A stretch of DNA of 18,908 bases from Bulleidia sp. (GCA_016293365.1 JAEDEK010000022.1:1-18908); one strand, 5' to 3'; positions 1 to 7,009 are shown, numbered from the stretch's first letter. Program-made: numbers and translations. The notes: generated from the sequence alone by a model not told the origin.

Positions 1-11
1 CTGAGTCCCAT
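1..11 (-). CDS. Possible start of a further minus-strand gene, cut by the window edge
   Basis: An ATG (minus strand, 11..9) follows a good purine-rich ribosome binding site (AGGAAAGGAAG) with about five bases of spacing. Only three codons plus a partial one are visible (Met-Gly-Leu-). It lies 77 bases downstream of the RpiR-type regulator and could be a separate gene that the regulator controls, but nothing can be said about its product. Confidence 0.35.
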
Positions 12-88
12 ATATGCTTCCTTTCCTGTGATGAATGCACAATAAAGTATTTTATGAACAAACACAAAAAAGTATCCAAAATGGAAAA

Positions 89-832
89 TCAAAGTGTCTC
101 TGCATGCATCAGAACAGTATGAATCACATATGTCATGATCATTTCATTACAGGATGAATCCAGAGATGGAATCACAAGCTGATTATGACAGAAAGAAATA
201 TTCGCATTCCATGTAATCAGCCATTTTCTGACAGGCATCTGTTTCAGTTTTCTTACCCTGCGACGATTGTATTCAAACAGCTGACCATTTGTACTGCATA
301 CAATCAGAAGGTCCTGTGCTTCAAACATCACATCCTCCTGCAGACGTTCATCCAGAATCAGCACTGATACATTCAGATATTTCAGTTCTCTTTGCATGTT
401 GTAACAGTTGCCTCTTGCTTCACCCTGGCCATACAGATATACGCATCGACTGTTCATGATATCCTGAGTCATATCTGCAAGTCTGCCATAATCCATATTT
501 CTGACTGTATAATCCAGACAGCTGACATACCGCTGTGTTGTTTCCACCACATTGGATGCAAGATCCCTTTCTGGATCAAACATCATTTTCTTGCGGGTCA
601 GAGAATCCTTATATGCAATGCAGTCATCTTTGAAATGCGAAAAACTGTCATATCCAAGATAGCGGATGCATTTGGAGATCTGCCCTTTTGACATATAACA
701 TCCTTCAGATACATCTTTCACATTCAGACGATCCGTGTCATATATGTTATCTCTGACATACAGACAGAAAGTCTTCAACGAACTTTTTTCCCCATAACTG
801 TTAATGATATCATTCAGTTTATCCACAATCAT
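89..832 (-). CDS. RpiR/MurR-family transcriptional regulator (HTH + SIS domain)
   Basis: A 247-residue DNA-binding regulator. Residues about 35-68 form the RpiR-type helix-turn-helix (LNVKDVSEGCYMSKGQIS followed by KCIRYLGYDSFSHFK). Residues about 125-240 look like a SIS sugar-phosphate-sensing domain, beginning at SRCVYLYGQGEARGN. In the family the SIS domain binds a phosphorylated sugar or amino sugar that modulates repression or activation. The start is fixed by AGGAG eight bases before the ATG. The length is slightly short for the family (usually about 270-290). It has its own extended -10 promoter and is separated from upstream cstA by a strong terminator, so it is probably a single-gene unit. 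Flanking inverted repeats suggest autoregulation. The effector is unknown. The fructosamine kinase-deglycase gene 4 kb away is a possible but unproven target. Confidence 0.85.
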   Translation of the reverse strand: MIVDKLNDIINSYGEKSSLKTFCLYVRDNIYDTDRLNVKDVSEGCYMSKGQISKCIRYLGYDSFSHFKDDCIAYKDSLTRKKMMFDPERDLASNVVETTQRYVSCLDYTVRNMDYGRLADMTQDIMNSRCVYLYGQGEARGNCYNMQRELKYLNVSVLILDERLQEDVMFEAQDLLIVCSTNGQLFEYNRRRVRKLKQMPVRKWLITWNANISFCHNQLVIPSLDSSCNEMIMTYVIHTVLMHAETL

Positions 833-881
833 TGACGTATCTCCTCATGATGCATGATCTGACAACCAGCCGGTCCTGCCA

Positions 882-932
882 ATACATGTGATCTTTGAGA
901 TAATTGTATCATTCATGGAACATCACATGTAT
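882..932 (-). promoter_or_regulatory. Promoter of the RpiR-type gene with flanking inverted-repeat operator
   Basis: On the minus strand an extended -10 element TGATACAAT lies at 911..903, with no good -35 box. An exact 11-base inverted repeat, ATACATGTGAT (882-892) and ATCACATGTAT (922-932), brackets it almost symmetrically; the dyad centre is at 907. A direct repeat TGATCTTTG also occurs at 889-897 and 949-957, 60 bases apart. The arrangement suggests two half-sites bound by an autoregulating protein, most simply the downstream RpiR-family product. Confidence 0.5.
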
Positions 933-980
933 ACAAATACAGGATCGCTGATCTTTGTATTTCATCTGGTTTTATCATAA

Positions 981-1014
981 GAAAAAGCCATGCATGAATC
1001 AATCATACATGGCT
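981..1014 (-). terminator. Intrinsic terminator after cstA
   Basis: On the minus strand AGCCATGTATG pairs with CATGCATGGCT (11 bp with one G-U pair, 7-base loop) and is followed directly by TTTTTC. It lies 11 bases after the cstA stop codon and should end the orf160-cstA transcript before the RpiR-type gene. Confidence 0.85.
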
Positions 1015-1024
1015 GTATATGTAT

Positions 1025-2785
1025 TCAGGCTACTGCCTTTGCTGTTTCCGTATCTTTCTGGAAGAACAGCTGTCTGCATGCCGTAACGATCAGTGAAACT
1101 GCAAGTACGATCAGCAGTGCTGCGATGACAATCAGAATGACATAGGATACAACCGGGTTACCTGCTGCCTGCGCTGCAAGCATACCGGATACATAGGATC
1201 TGATGGATAATCCAAGTGCGGATAATGTTACCGCAAACATGAATACTGTTGGAATGCCTGTATATAATGCACACTTCTTATCAACAGAAGTCTTTACAAG
1301 CCAGCTTGTTACTGCAAGTAATGCAACAGAAGCGAGCAGCTGGTTGGCAGAACCGAAGATCGGCCAGATGACATTGTAGGCAGCCGCACCATTGTACTGA
1401 GCACTGGACAGAACATAACCTGGAATTACCGTCATACATGTAGCTGCAACAGCACCTGCTGTCTTTTTGAAAGCAGAACCTTCGTTTGCAACAAAGAAGT
1501 TCAAAACAGGAGAGAATGCGGATTCACCATCTGTTTCACACAGTTCCTGGAACATGTATCTTGCGATACGTGTAGCAGAGTCAAGAGATGTCAGACAGAA
1601 CATGGAGAATGCAAGACCACCTACCTGATAGCCCATCTGATAGCCAAGACCGAATTTTTCAAAGATTGTACCGATACCGGCATAGAATAATGTAAATCCT
1701 GCAGCTTCACTTCCTGCAGCCTTGGCTGTAGCAGCGATACCAATGACAATGACTGCAAACAGACCTTCAATCAGCATTGCACCATAACCGACACGCTTGA
1801 TATCCGGAGACTCATTTTTAACTGTTTTTGAGGATGTACCGGAAGATACCAGAGAATGGAAACCGGATACAGCACCACATGCGATTGTGACAAACAGGAA
1901 TGGGAAGATGAATCCACCTGCACTTGCGGAATACGCTGCTGCTACTGGAATTGTCTCCAGAGATGGATGACATACAACTACACCGACAAAGGACAGTGCA
2001 ACAATTCCGTATAACAGATAGGATACAAGATATCCTCTAGGCTGCAACAGTACCCAGGATGGCAGATTTGCTGCTACAAGGATATAAGCAGATACAAGGA
2101 TATACCATGTGGAAATAGAGAACTTCAGGAATGGATATGCGAATCCGACTGCGATGGAACCAACCAGCAGAACAAGGCAGATGGCGGTATTAACCCATAC
2201 AGATTTTGTGAAATGGTTGATGACACCAAATACGACTGCAGCAATACAGATTAAGAAGGAAGCAGTAGCAATCTTTGCACCTGTACCTTCATACACATTG
2301 CCACCGGATACAGCTGTTTCAGAAAAGGAAGTAGCTACGAAGAATGTAAATGCGCCAAGGATCAGCATCAGAGTCAGCCAGGCAAATGTATTGAAGAGTT
2401 TCTTTGCCTTTTCCCCAAGGTTGGCTCTTGTAATTTCACCAATGGACTTACCACCATGTCTAACGGAAGCAAACAGGCTTGAGTAGTCATGTACACCACC
2501 GACAAAGATTGTACCAAGTGTTACCCACAGGAATGTAGGCAGCCATCCGAAAGGAAGCGCGCTGATGACACCTGTGATCGGACCTGCACCTGCGATGGAT
2601 GAGAACTGATTACCAAGAACGACGACGTTGTTTGTCGGAATGTAATCCTTATCATCGTTGATTTCTGTTGCCGGTGTTTTCCGGTCATTTGAAATACCCC
2701 ACTTTTTTGCAAGGAAGTTGCCATATGTGTTATAGGCAACGACGAATGCCACTACCGCAGCGACCAATAATACTACACTGTTCAT
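1025..2785 (-). CDS. cstA: CstA-family carbon starvation protein (pyruvate/peptide transporter)
   Basis: A 586-residue, very hydrophobic polytopic membrane protein. It matches the CstA family over its length: the N-terminal YNTYGNFLAKKWG segment, the VVVLGNQFSSIAGAGPITG motif and the GTIFVGGVHDYSSL segment. Characterised CstA and BtsT proteins of enteric bacteria are proton-coupled pyruvate transporters, and some homologues are linked to peptide uptake. The protein is shorter than the E. coli members (about 700 residues), which is normal for many Firmicute homologues. The ATG overlaps the stop of the upstream 160-residue gene (ATGA, 4 bases) and has an AGAAGGGG ribosome binding site inside that gene, so the two are translationally coupled. 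A strong terminator follows. The substrate cannot be set from sequence. Confidence 0.9.
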   Translation of the reverse strand: MNSVVLLVAAVVAFVVAYNTYGNFLAKKWGISNDRKTPATEINDDKDYIPTNNVVVLGNQFSSIAGAGPITGVISALPFGWLPTFLWVTLGTIFVGGVHDYSSLFASVRHGGKSIGEITRANLGEKAKKLFNTFAWLTLMLILGAFTFFVATSFSETAVSGGNVYEGTGAKIATASFLICIAAVVFGVINHFTKSVWVNTAICLVLLVGSIAVGFAYPFLKFSISTWYILVSAYILVAANLPSWVLLQPRGYLVSYLLYGIVALSFVGVVVCHPSLETIPVAAAYSASAGGFIFPFLFVTIACGAVSGFHSLVSSGTSSKTVKNESPDIKRVGYGAMLIEGLFAVIVIGIAATAKAAGSEAAGFTLFYAGIGTIFEKFGLGYQMGYQVGGLAFSMFCLTSLDSATRIARYMFQELCETDGESAFSPVLNFFVANEGSAFKKTAGAVAATCMTVIPGYVLSSAQYNGAAAYNVIWPIFGSANQLLASVALLAVTSWLVKTSVDKKCALYTGIPTVFMFAVTLSALGLSIRSYVSGMLAAQAAGNPVVSYVILIVIAALLIVLAVSLIVTACRQLFFQKDTETAKAVA

Positions 2786-3264
2786 TTGATTAATACCCCT
2801 TCTAATTTAGACTGCAGCTGTTTCACTGCCTTGTGACCTGTGACTTTATTCCGTTTTCTGTCGATTGCGATGATTCTGGAAGTAATCGCTCCGCCAAACC
2901 CCAGTTTCAACAGTTTTGTTTTCTGGTAGCTTCTGATCATACCCTCCAGTTTCTGATCAAGTGGTGTCAGTATGATCAGATCTATCAGTGTTTCGTAGTG
3001 ATCCTTTTCCAGCTTCAGCGTCGGATAAATGTTCTGCAGAATCCCATCCATTTCATGTCTGAATGTTTCAGCATGCAGTGTTTTATGGAACACATACACG
3101 TTTTCATGGGTTGTATACGTATCGATTGCCTTTTTTGAAATTGCAAGTGTTCTTCCCTGCTGGTCAAATCGAAACGCTGTATAATCCATTTTCATGTTAC
3201 CGATCCTGACGTTTTTTCTGACATCAAATCCTGCACTGAATACCTGTTTCATCGCTTCTTCCAT
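2782..3264 (-). CDS. Unrecognised 160-residue protein coupled to cstA
   Basis: I do not recognise this protein. I chose the internal ATG at 3264 because AGGAGG (3278..3273) stands eight bases before it. The longer frame to 3312 would begin inside a terminator hairpin and has no ribosome binding site. The predicted protein is soluble, with no signal peptide or membrane segment, and its C-terminal quarter is rich in Lys and Arg (KTKLLKLGFGG, then IDRKRNKVTGHKAVKQLQSK). Its stop overlaps the cstA start by four bases, so the two products are probably made in matched amounts. It could be a cytoplasmic partner or regulator of the transporter; that is inference from context only. Confidence 0.7.
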   Translation of the reverse strand: MEEAMKQVFSAGFDVRKNVRIGNMKMDYTAFRFDQQGRTLAISKKAIDTYTTHENVYVFHKTLHAETFRHEMDGILQNIYPTLKLEKDHYETLIDLIILTPLDQKLEGMIRSYQKTKLLKLGFGGAITSRIIAIDRKRNKVTGHKAVKQLQSKLEGVLIK

Positions 3265-3287
3265 TGGTTTCACCTCCTTCTGGTTAT

Positions 3288-3321
3288 AAAAAAGGCGAAG
3301 TGAATACCTCACTCCGCCTTT
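3288..3321 (-). terminator. Strong terminator hairpin directly before the orf160 ribosome binding site
   Basis: On the minus strand AAAGGCGGAGTGA pairs with TCACTTCGCCTTT (13 bp with one G-U pair, 5-base loop), followed by a run of T. It lies 16 bases after the stop of the 51-codon gene and only about 10 bases before the AGGAGG of orf160. It can therefore end the ilvE-smORF transcript, but it must also be read through to express orf160-cstA unless a promoter is hidden inside it. Confidence 0.85.
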
Positions 3322-3337
3322 ATGCCTTGTATGGTAC

Positions 3338-3493
3338 TCAAGTATGGATCAGTTGTATGTTCATAATCATAATTACGCATAGTAAAATAATGCTCAGTAT
3401 AATGACTAGCTGAGCATATTCTGCCATGATGAAAGAAGACACATATGTGCATGTATTGTTATATGACCATGTAGAATGCATTGCGTTTTTCAT
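3338..3493 (-). CDS. Small (51-residue) single-span membrane peptide downstream of ilvE
   Basis: A short ORF starts at the ATG at 3493 behind an excellent GGAGGAG ribosome binding site, 24 bases after the ilvE stop. It encodes 51 residues: a polar N-terminus with two Met and several Tyr, Asn and Thr (MKNAMHSTWSYNNTCTYVSS), then a strongly hydrophobic segment at about residues 28-46 (LVIILSIILLCVIMIM), then a short tail ending IHT. No signal cleavage site is evident, so a single-pass membrane peptide is likely. A terminator follows directly. It could be a genuine small membrane protein cotranscribed with ilvE, or a leader ORF for the downstream cstA operon. I do not recognise a family. Confidence 0.55.
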   Translation of the reverse strand: MKNAMHSTWSYNNTCTYVSSFIMAEYAQLVIILSIILLCVIMIMNIQLIHT

Positions 3494-3517
3494 ATCTGTC
3501 TCCTCCTTATAAAATGA

Positions 3518-4588
3518 TTACTGAACCTTGACTGTCCATCCTTTTGTATCTTCAATTCTGCCCCACTGAATACCTGTCAGAGTATCGTAGAGCTTCTGTG
3601 TCAGTGGTCCGATGTTGCCATCGCCAATCTGAACTGTATCACCTGTCCATGTCAGTTCCTTTACCGGTGAAACAACTGCGGCTGTACCGGTACCGAATAC
3701 TTCTTCAAGCTTTCCTTCATGCCCTGCCTTCATGACATCCGCAATCGCAAGCTTACCTTCAACCACTTCATATCCCCAGTCTTTCAGCAGTTCGATGATA
3801 CTGCGCCTTGTTACACCAGGTAATACCGTACCTGTTGTCGCAGCTGTGTAGATCTTTCCATCGATCTTGAACATGATATTCATGCTGCCAACTTCTTCCA
3901 CGTATTTCTTTTCAATACCATCGAGCCATAATACCTGAGAATAACCGATCTTTTCTGCCTGTTCACCAGCCTTAATGGATGCTGCGTAGTTACCTCCGCA
4001 CTTGGCAAATCCTGTAAGACCAGGAGCCGCGCGGATGTATTCATCTTCAACGTAGATCCTTACCGGCTTCAGCCCTTCTTTATAGTAGGCACCTGATGGA
4101 GAAAGGATGATGCAGAAGGTATATTTCTTACTTGCATGTACGCCCAGTCCCACATCATTTGCAAATACAAACGGTCTGATATAAAGAGAGGTATCCGGGA
4201 ATGTTGGAACCCAATCTTCATCCACTTTAACGACTTCTCTGACTGCCTGTACGAAATCCTCAGTCGGGATTTTCGGAATGCACAGACGATCCGCTGAATC
4301 CTGGAATCTTTTCGCATTACAATCAGGACGGAACAGCTGTACCGAACCGTCAGCTGTACGATATGCCTTCATTCCTTCAAAGATTTCCTGGGCATAATGA
4401 AGAACAACACATGCCGGATCCATTGCGAATGGATGATATGGTTCGATGCGAGGATCATGCCATCCCTGTCCTTCATCATATTCCATCACGAACATGTGAT
4501 CCGTGAAAATCTTTCCAAAACCAAGCTGATCCTTATCTGTCGGCTTCTGTTTTGGACAGTCTGTTTTTGTCACTTTTATATCGAGCAT
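3518..4588 (-). CDS. ilvE: Branched-chain amino acid aminotransferase
   Basis: A 356-residue class IV PLP-dependent aminotransferase of the long BCAT type. It interconverts Leu, Ile and Val with their 2-oxo acids using 2-oxoglutarate/glutamate. The PLP lysine lies in the FAKCGGNYAASIKAGEQ segment (Lys at about residue 196). Other family hallmarks are EIFEGMKAYR near residue 70, the YIRPFVFAND segment, and VLPGVTRRSIIELLKDWGYEV near the C-terminus. I start at the ATG at 4588, five bases after GGAGGTGA. The GTG three codons earlier lies inside that ribosome binding site. The gene has its own promoter and an adjacent CodY-like box, which suggests control by branched-chain amino acid and GTP levels. 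It is followed by a 51-codon membrane peptide gene and a terminator. Confidence 0.95.
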   Translation of the reverse strand: MLDIKVTKTDCPKQKPTDKDQLGFGKIFTDHMFVMEYDEGQGWHDPRIEPYHPFAMDPACVVLHYAQEIFEGMKAYRTADGSVQLFRPDCNAKRFQDSADRLCIPKIPTEDFVQAVREVVKVDEDWVPTFPDTSLYIRPFVFANDVGLGVHASKKYTFCIILSPSGAYYKEGLKPVRIYVEDEYIRAAPGLTGFAKCGGNYAASIKAGEQAEKIGYSQVLWLDGIEKKYVEEVGSMNIMFKIDGKIYTAATTGTVLPGVTRRSIIELLKDWGYEVVEGKLAIADVMKAGHEGKLEEVFGTGTAAVVSPVKELTWTGDTVQIGDGNIGPLTQKLYDTLTGIQWGRIEDTKGWTVKVQ

Positions 4589-4613
4589 GACTTTCACCTC
4601 CGACGTGGTTTAT

Positions 4614-4642
4614 ATTCTAGATCTGCAACACAAAGATGTAAA
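4614..4642 (-). promoter_or_regulatory. Sigma-A type promoter of ilvE
   Basis: On the minus strand TTTACA (4642..4637) and TAGAAT (4619..4614) are separated by exactly 17 bases, and each differs from consensus at one or two positions. Transcription would begin about 20 bases before the ATG, just ahead of the ribosome binding site. Confidence 0.7.
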
Positions 4643-4643
4643 C

Positions 4644-4658
4644 AAGTTTCTGTAAATT
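4644..4658 (-). promoter_or_regulatory. Probable CodY-binding box upstream of the ilvE promoter
   Basis: The minus-strand sequence AATTTACAGAAACTT agrees with the CodY consensus AATTTTCWGAAAATT at 13 of 15 positions. It abuts the -35 box of the ilvE promoter. CodY is the Firmicute regulator that senses branched-chain amino acids and GTP, and ilv genes are classic targets, so the location fits. The codY gene itself is not in the window. Confidence 0.5.
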
Positions 4659-4798
4659 AATAGTATATATTTGTTTCGTAGTATGTAACCTTATTCATTG
4701 AATGATTTGTTTTCATAACATTCTTCCGCCTCAAGATCATATAATCAGGCCCAATTCCCATCTGTTTTACGCATAAATTCGTCACAAACAGCTCTGTA

Positions 4799-4841
4799 GA
4801 AAAAATGCTTCCTGTGATGCAGCTTCAATCACAGAAAGCAT
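4799..4841 (-). terminator. Orphan intrinsic terminator
   Basis: On the minus strand ATGCTTTCTGTGAT pairs with ATCACAGGAAGCAT (13 of 14 pairs, 9-base loop) and is followed by TTTTTTC. It is a textbook terminator but lies about 130 bases beyond the terminator that already closes the upstream gene. It may be a backup terminator, or the end of a small unlisted RNA or a decayed gene. Confidence 0.65.
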
Positions 4842-4965
4842 ATCTTTTTCAATAAATGTGTGATGTAAGATTGTGTGTAACAGTCCAAAACCACATAACA
4901 TGATCATACCGTTTTATCCGTATAACAATGCTGTTTCCTTTATATTTTATGAACACAATCATCTG

Positions 4966-4999
4966 AAGAAAAAGTGGCGCCATCTTTGTGGTACCACTT
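4966..4999 (-). terminator. Intrinsic terminator of the kinase-deglycase gene
   Basis: On the minus strand AAGTGG pairs with CCACTT, extended inward through a T-G pair, one mismatch and two G-C pairs around an ACAAAGAT loop, followed by TTTTTC. It lies about 22 bases after the stop codon of the fusion gene. Its TGGTACCAC core resembles a T-box motif by chance. Confidence 0.7.
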
Positions 5000-5021
5000 A
5001 TCCGAATCATATGATGTCCGT

Positions 5022-6893
5022 CTAATAATCAAACTGACGATAATAGCGTCTGATCTCCATCGGGTGTCTCAGCATGTATTCCATGTATGCATCCACTCTG
5101 TTATTCACAGCATGCATGACAAGATGGGATATTGTGCCTCTGTATTCTTCTCGGATTCCTTTTAAGGCAAATTCCTTTGTGTCAATGATGACATGATTGG
5201 CATTGACTTTCGGCAGGAAGTCAGCAACTCTTTGTGCCAGCGGTCTCTGCTCATCTTCGCCCATGAACAGTGTTACGGGGGTATCTTCTACAATGATTTC
5301 CTGCATACCATGAAAGAATTCCTGACAGGAAATGGTCTTTGTACGCACCCATAACTGTTCTTCCCAATAGCACATACCATAGGAATAACATGCACCATAC
5401 TGATTGCCGGAGGCAATGAAATAATGCGGAAGATCAGGACGTGCCTTGATCTGTTCATACATCTGCACTGCATATCTTTGCGCCCATGCATCTGCTTCCT
5501 TTTCCACATCCACAAGTGCCTGTGCCAGATAACTTTCCATATTTTCGTTATAGTCATCATAGTCAGGCATTTCACCATTTTCATGCATCATGGCATTGCA
5601 TGTCATGTAGAATTTCAGCTGCTCATTTTTCGGATATACAATCAGCCAGTCATTGTTTTCCTTTTTTGTCAGCTCAGATCCGGGTGTATCAATGAACGCA
5701 AACACTTTTCCACCGATTTCATGCACCTTTTTTACAAGAGCTACCATTTCCTTGGTATTGCCACTTTCTGAAGAAAGAATCACAACACTGTTTTCGGTAA
5801 ATCTTCTGTTGCCTGTTGTCAGAAATTCAGCCGCATTATCCACATATACAGGCAGTTTTGACCTGCCGCGCATATACACTTCTGCCTGCATGGCAGAGGC
5901 GTATGTACCTCCAATTCCCATAAACCAGATACCATCTGGATTTCCATCCAGAATCTGCTTTACGATGTTTTCGATCTGTGGACGTAATGCCAGGGCACCA
6001 TTCACACTTTCCATCTGTTTCTTCTCATCAAATCTTCGTAACTGTGGCATCTTTTTCATCCCTGCCTGTGGATCATACATAATTTCTGTTTCCTCCTGTT
6101 CGAATGCACCATGGTATGTCAGTACCTGTGCTGCACACTCTCCTGCTTTTTTCATACACTCCTCAATTGGCGCACGTTCACTCCAGCATGCAAGAAATGT
6201 GCCGATGTAACAATCCCCTGCACCCATTGTATCGAATGGACGCTCAACCGGTGTAACGGCACTGATGTGGATGCCATCTCTATCCAGTGCCACACTTCCT
6301 TCTTTTCCAAGCGTTGCGATGACTGTATGTGGTCCTGCTTTGCGTATTTCTTCCATCTGCTGATACAGTTGTTCTCCTTGCGTCTTCGCCGAAAAGAAGA
6401 CCAGATCGCAATATGGAATAAGCTGTTGTGACAGATCACTATCTACACGATCCGCACAGTCAAATGCCAGTACTGCGCCTTTTTCCTTCAATACCGGAAA
6501 GAAATCCTGCTGATTTCCCCAATAATCCATGATGCAGATATCCTGACTGACAAGTGAGTCAATATCACTTTCATTCAATCTGTATTCCAACATTACACCT
6601 TCATCATAATCCCCAAGGATTCTTTCCCCTTCCTCAAGCAGTACATCACAATGTGGAGTTCTGCCACGTATCACCTGAAAATGTGAAAGATCAATGCCGT
6701 ATTTCTCTGTTTCCTTCTTCAGTTTTCTGCCATAGCCATCTGTACCGACAGCTCCATATAATGTACATTGCGCACCAGCCTTTGATGCATGCACTGCCAT
6801 ATTGACAGGTCCACCACCTGCATATGGATGATGTACACCATCAATCAGATAATCATCAATGCATGTACTGCCAATTAATCCTATTTTTCCCAT
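5022..6893 (-). CDS. Fused fructosamine (fructoselysine-type) 6-kinase and 6-phosphate deglycase
   Basis: A 623-residue fusion. Residues 1-265 are a PfkB-family kinase most like FrlD: AGGGPVNMAVHASKAGA (25-41), RILGDYDEGVM (91-101), and the ATP/catalytic signature DTMGAGD (221-227, Asp227 the probable base). Residues about 295-623 are a double-SIS protein most like FrlB: GIWFMGIGGTYASA (321-334), SSESGNT (374-380), and ISCQEFFHG (521-529) with the Glu and His expected at the isomerase/deglycase site. The C-terminus EIRRYYRQFDY resembles the FrlB end. In known Amadori pathways the kinase phosphorylates the fructosamine at C6 and the deglycase releases glucose 6-phosphate and the amino acid; both are cytoplasmic. 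Here one polypeptide should do both steps. There is no frameshift, and the start is preceded by GAGGGAC. No transporter is adjacent. Which amino acid is carried cannot be read from sequence. Confidence 0.85.
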   Translation of the reverse strand: MGKIGLIGSTCIDDYLIDGVHHPYAGGGPVNMAVHASKAGAQCTLYGAVGTDGYGRKLKKETEKYGIDLSHFQVIRGRTPHCDVLLEEGERILGDYDEGVMLEYRLNESDIDSLVSQDICIMDYWGNQQDFFPVLKEKGAVLAFDCADRVDSDLSQQLIPYCDLVFFSAKTQGEQLYQQMEEIRKAGPHTVIATLGKEGSVALDRDGIHISAVTPVERPFDTMGAGDCYIGTFLACWSERAPIEECMKKAGECAAQVLTYHGAFEQEETEIMYDPQAGMKKMPQLRRFDEKKQMESVNGALALRPQIENIVKQILDGNPDGIWFMGIGGTYASAMQAEVYMRGRSKLPVYVDNAAEFLTTGNRRFTENSVVILSSESGNTKEMVALVKKVHEIGGKVFAFIDTPGSELTKKENNDWLIVYPKNEQLKFYMTCNAMMHENGEMPDYDDYNENMESYLAQALVDVEKEADAWAQRYAVQMYEQIKARPDLPHYFIASGNQYGACYSYGMCYWEEQLWVRTKTISCQEFFHGMQEIIVEDTPVTLFMGEDEQRPLAQRVADFLPKVNANHVIIDTKEFALKGIREEYRGTISHLVMHAVNNRVDAYMEYMLRHPMEIRRYYRQFDY

Positions 6894-6937
6894 ACATGTC
6901 CCTCACGGATAAAATTGTATTCTGTCTGTGTGATTTG

Positions 6938-6988
6938 TCTATACATTATGATAAATCACGTCACAATTTCGACAGAACCGGTTTGTCG
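6938..6988 (-). promoter_or_regulatory. Promoter and near-palindromic operator upstream of the kinase-deglycase gene
   Basis: On the minus strand TTGTGA (6966..6961) and TATAGA (6943..6938) are 17 bases apart, each matching the consensus at four of six positions. Immediately upstream, at 6970-6988, lies the near-palindrome CGACAGAACCGGTTTGTCG (arms CGACA/TGTCG around AACCGGTT, one extra base). A site just upstream of -35 would suit an activator. It also lies close to the 3' end of the broken XRE gene. Confidence 0.45.
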
Positions 6989-7009
6989 GAAAAGATCTGT
7001 ACATTCCTG

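Larger units (their letters stand above)
4598..5021. other. 424-base intergenic region between the kinase-deglycase gene and ilvE
   Basis: Apart from the ilvE promoter and CodY-like box at its left end and two terminator hairpins, no convincing gene is seen. On the minus strand an ATG at about 4904 opens a 42-codon frame that runs through the 4805-4841 hairpin and has no ribosome binding site. A second frame without a start follows, containing GIGPDYMILRRKNVM. These may be remnants of a decayed gene, or chance. No T-box or other recognisable riboswitch core was found. Confidence 0.4.

Noticed and set aside
66..85. Terminator after the RpiR-type gene
   Set aside because: A T-tract is present, but the stem TCCA/TGGA is only four base pairs, too weak to call.
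3265..3312. N-terminal extension of orf160 (176-residue version)
   Set aside because: It would begin inside the terminator hairpin and has no ribosome binding site, while the ATG at 3264 has AGGAGG at ideal spacing.
4972..4999. T-box-like TGGTACCAC core upstream of ilvE
   Set aside because: The sequence lies only 22 bases after the preceding gene, leaving no room for a specifier stem, and is about 380 bases from ilvE, which has its own promoter in between. It is explained as an ordinary terminator.
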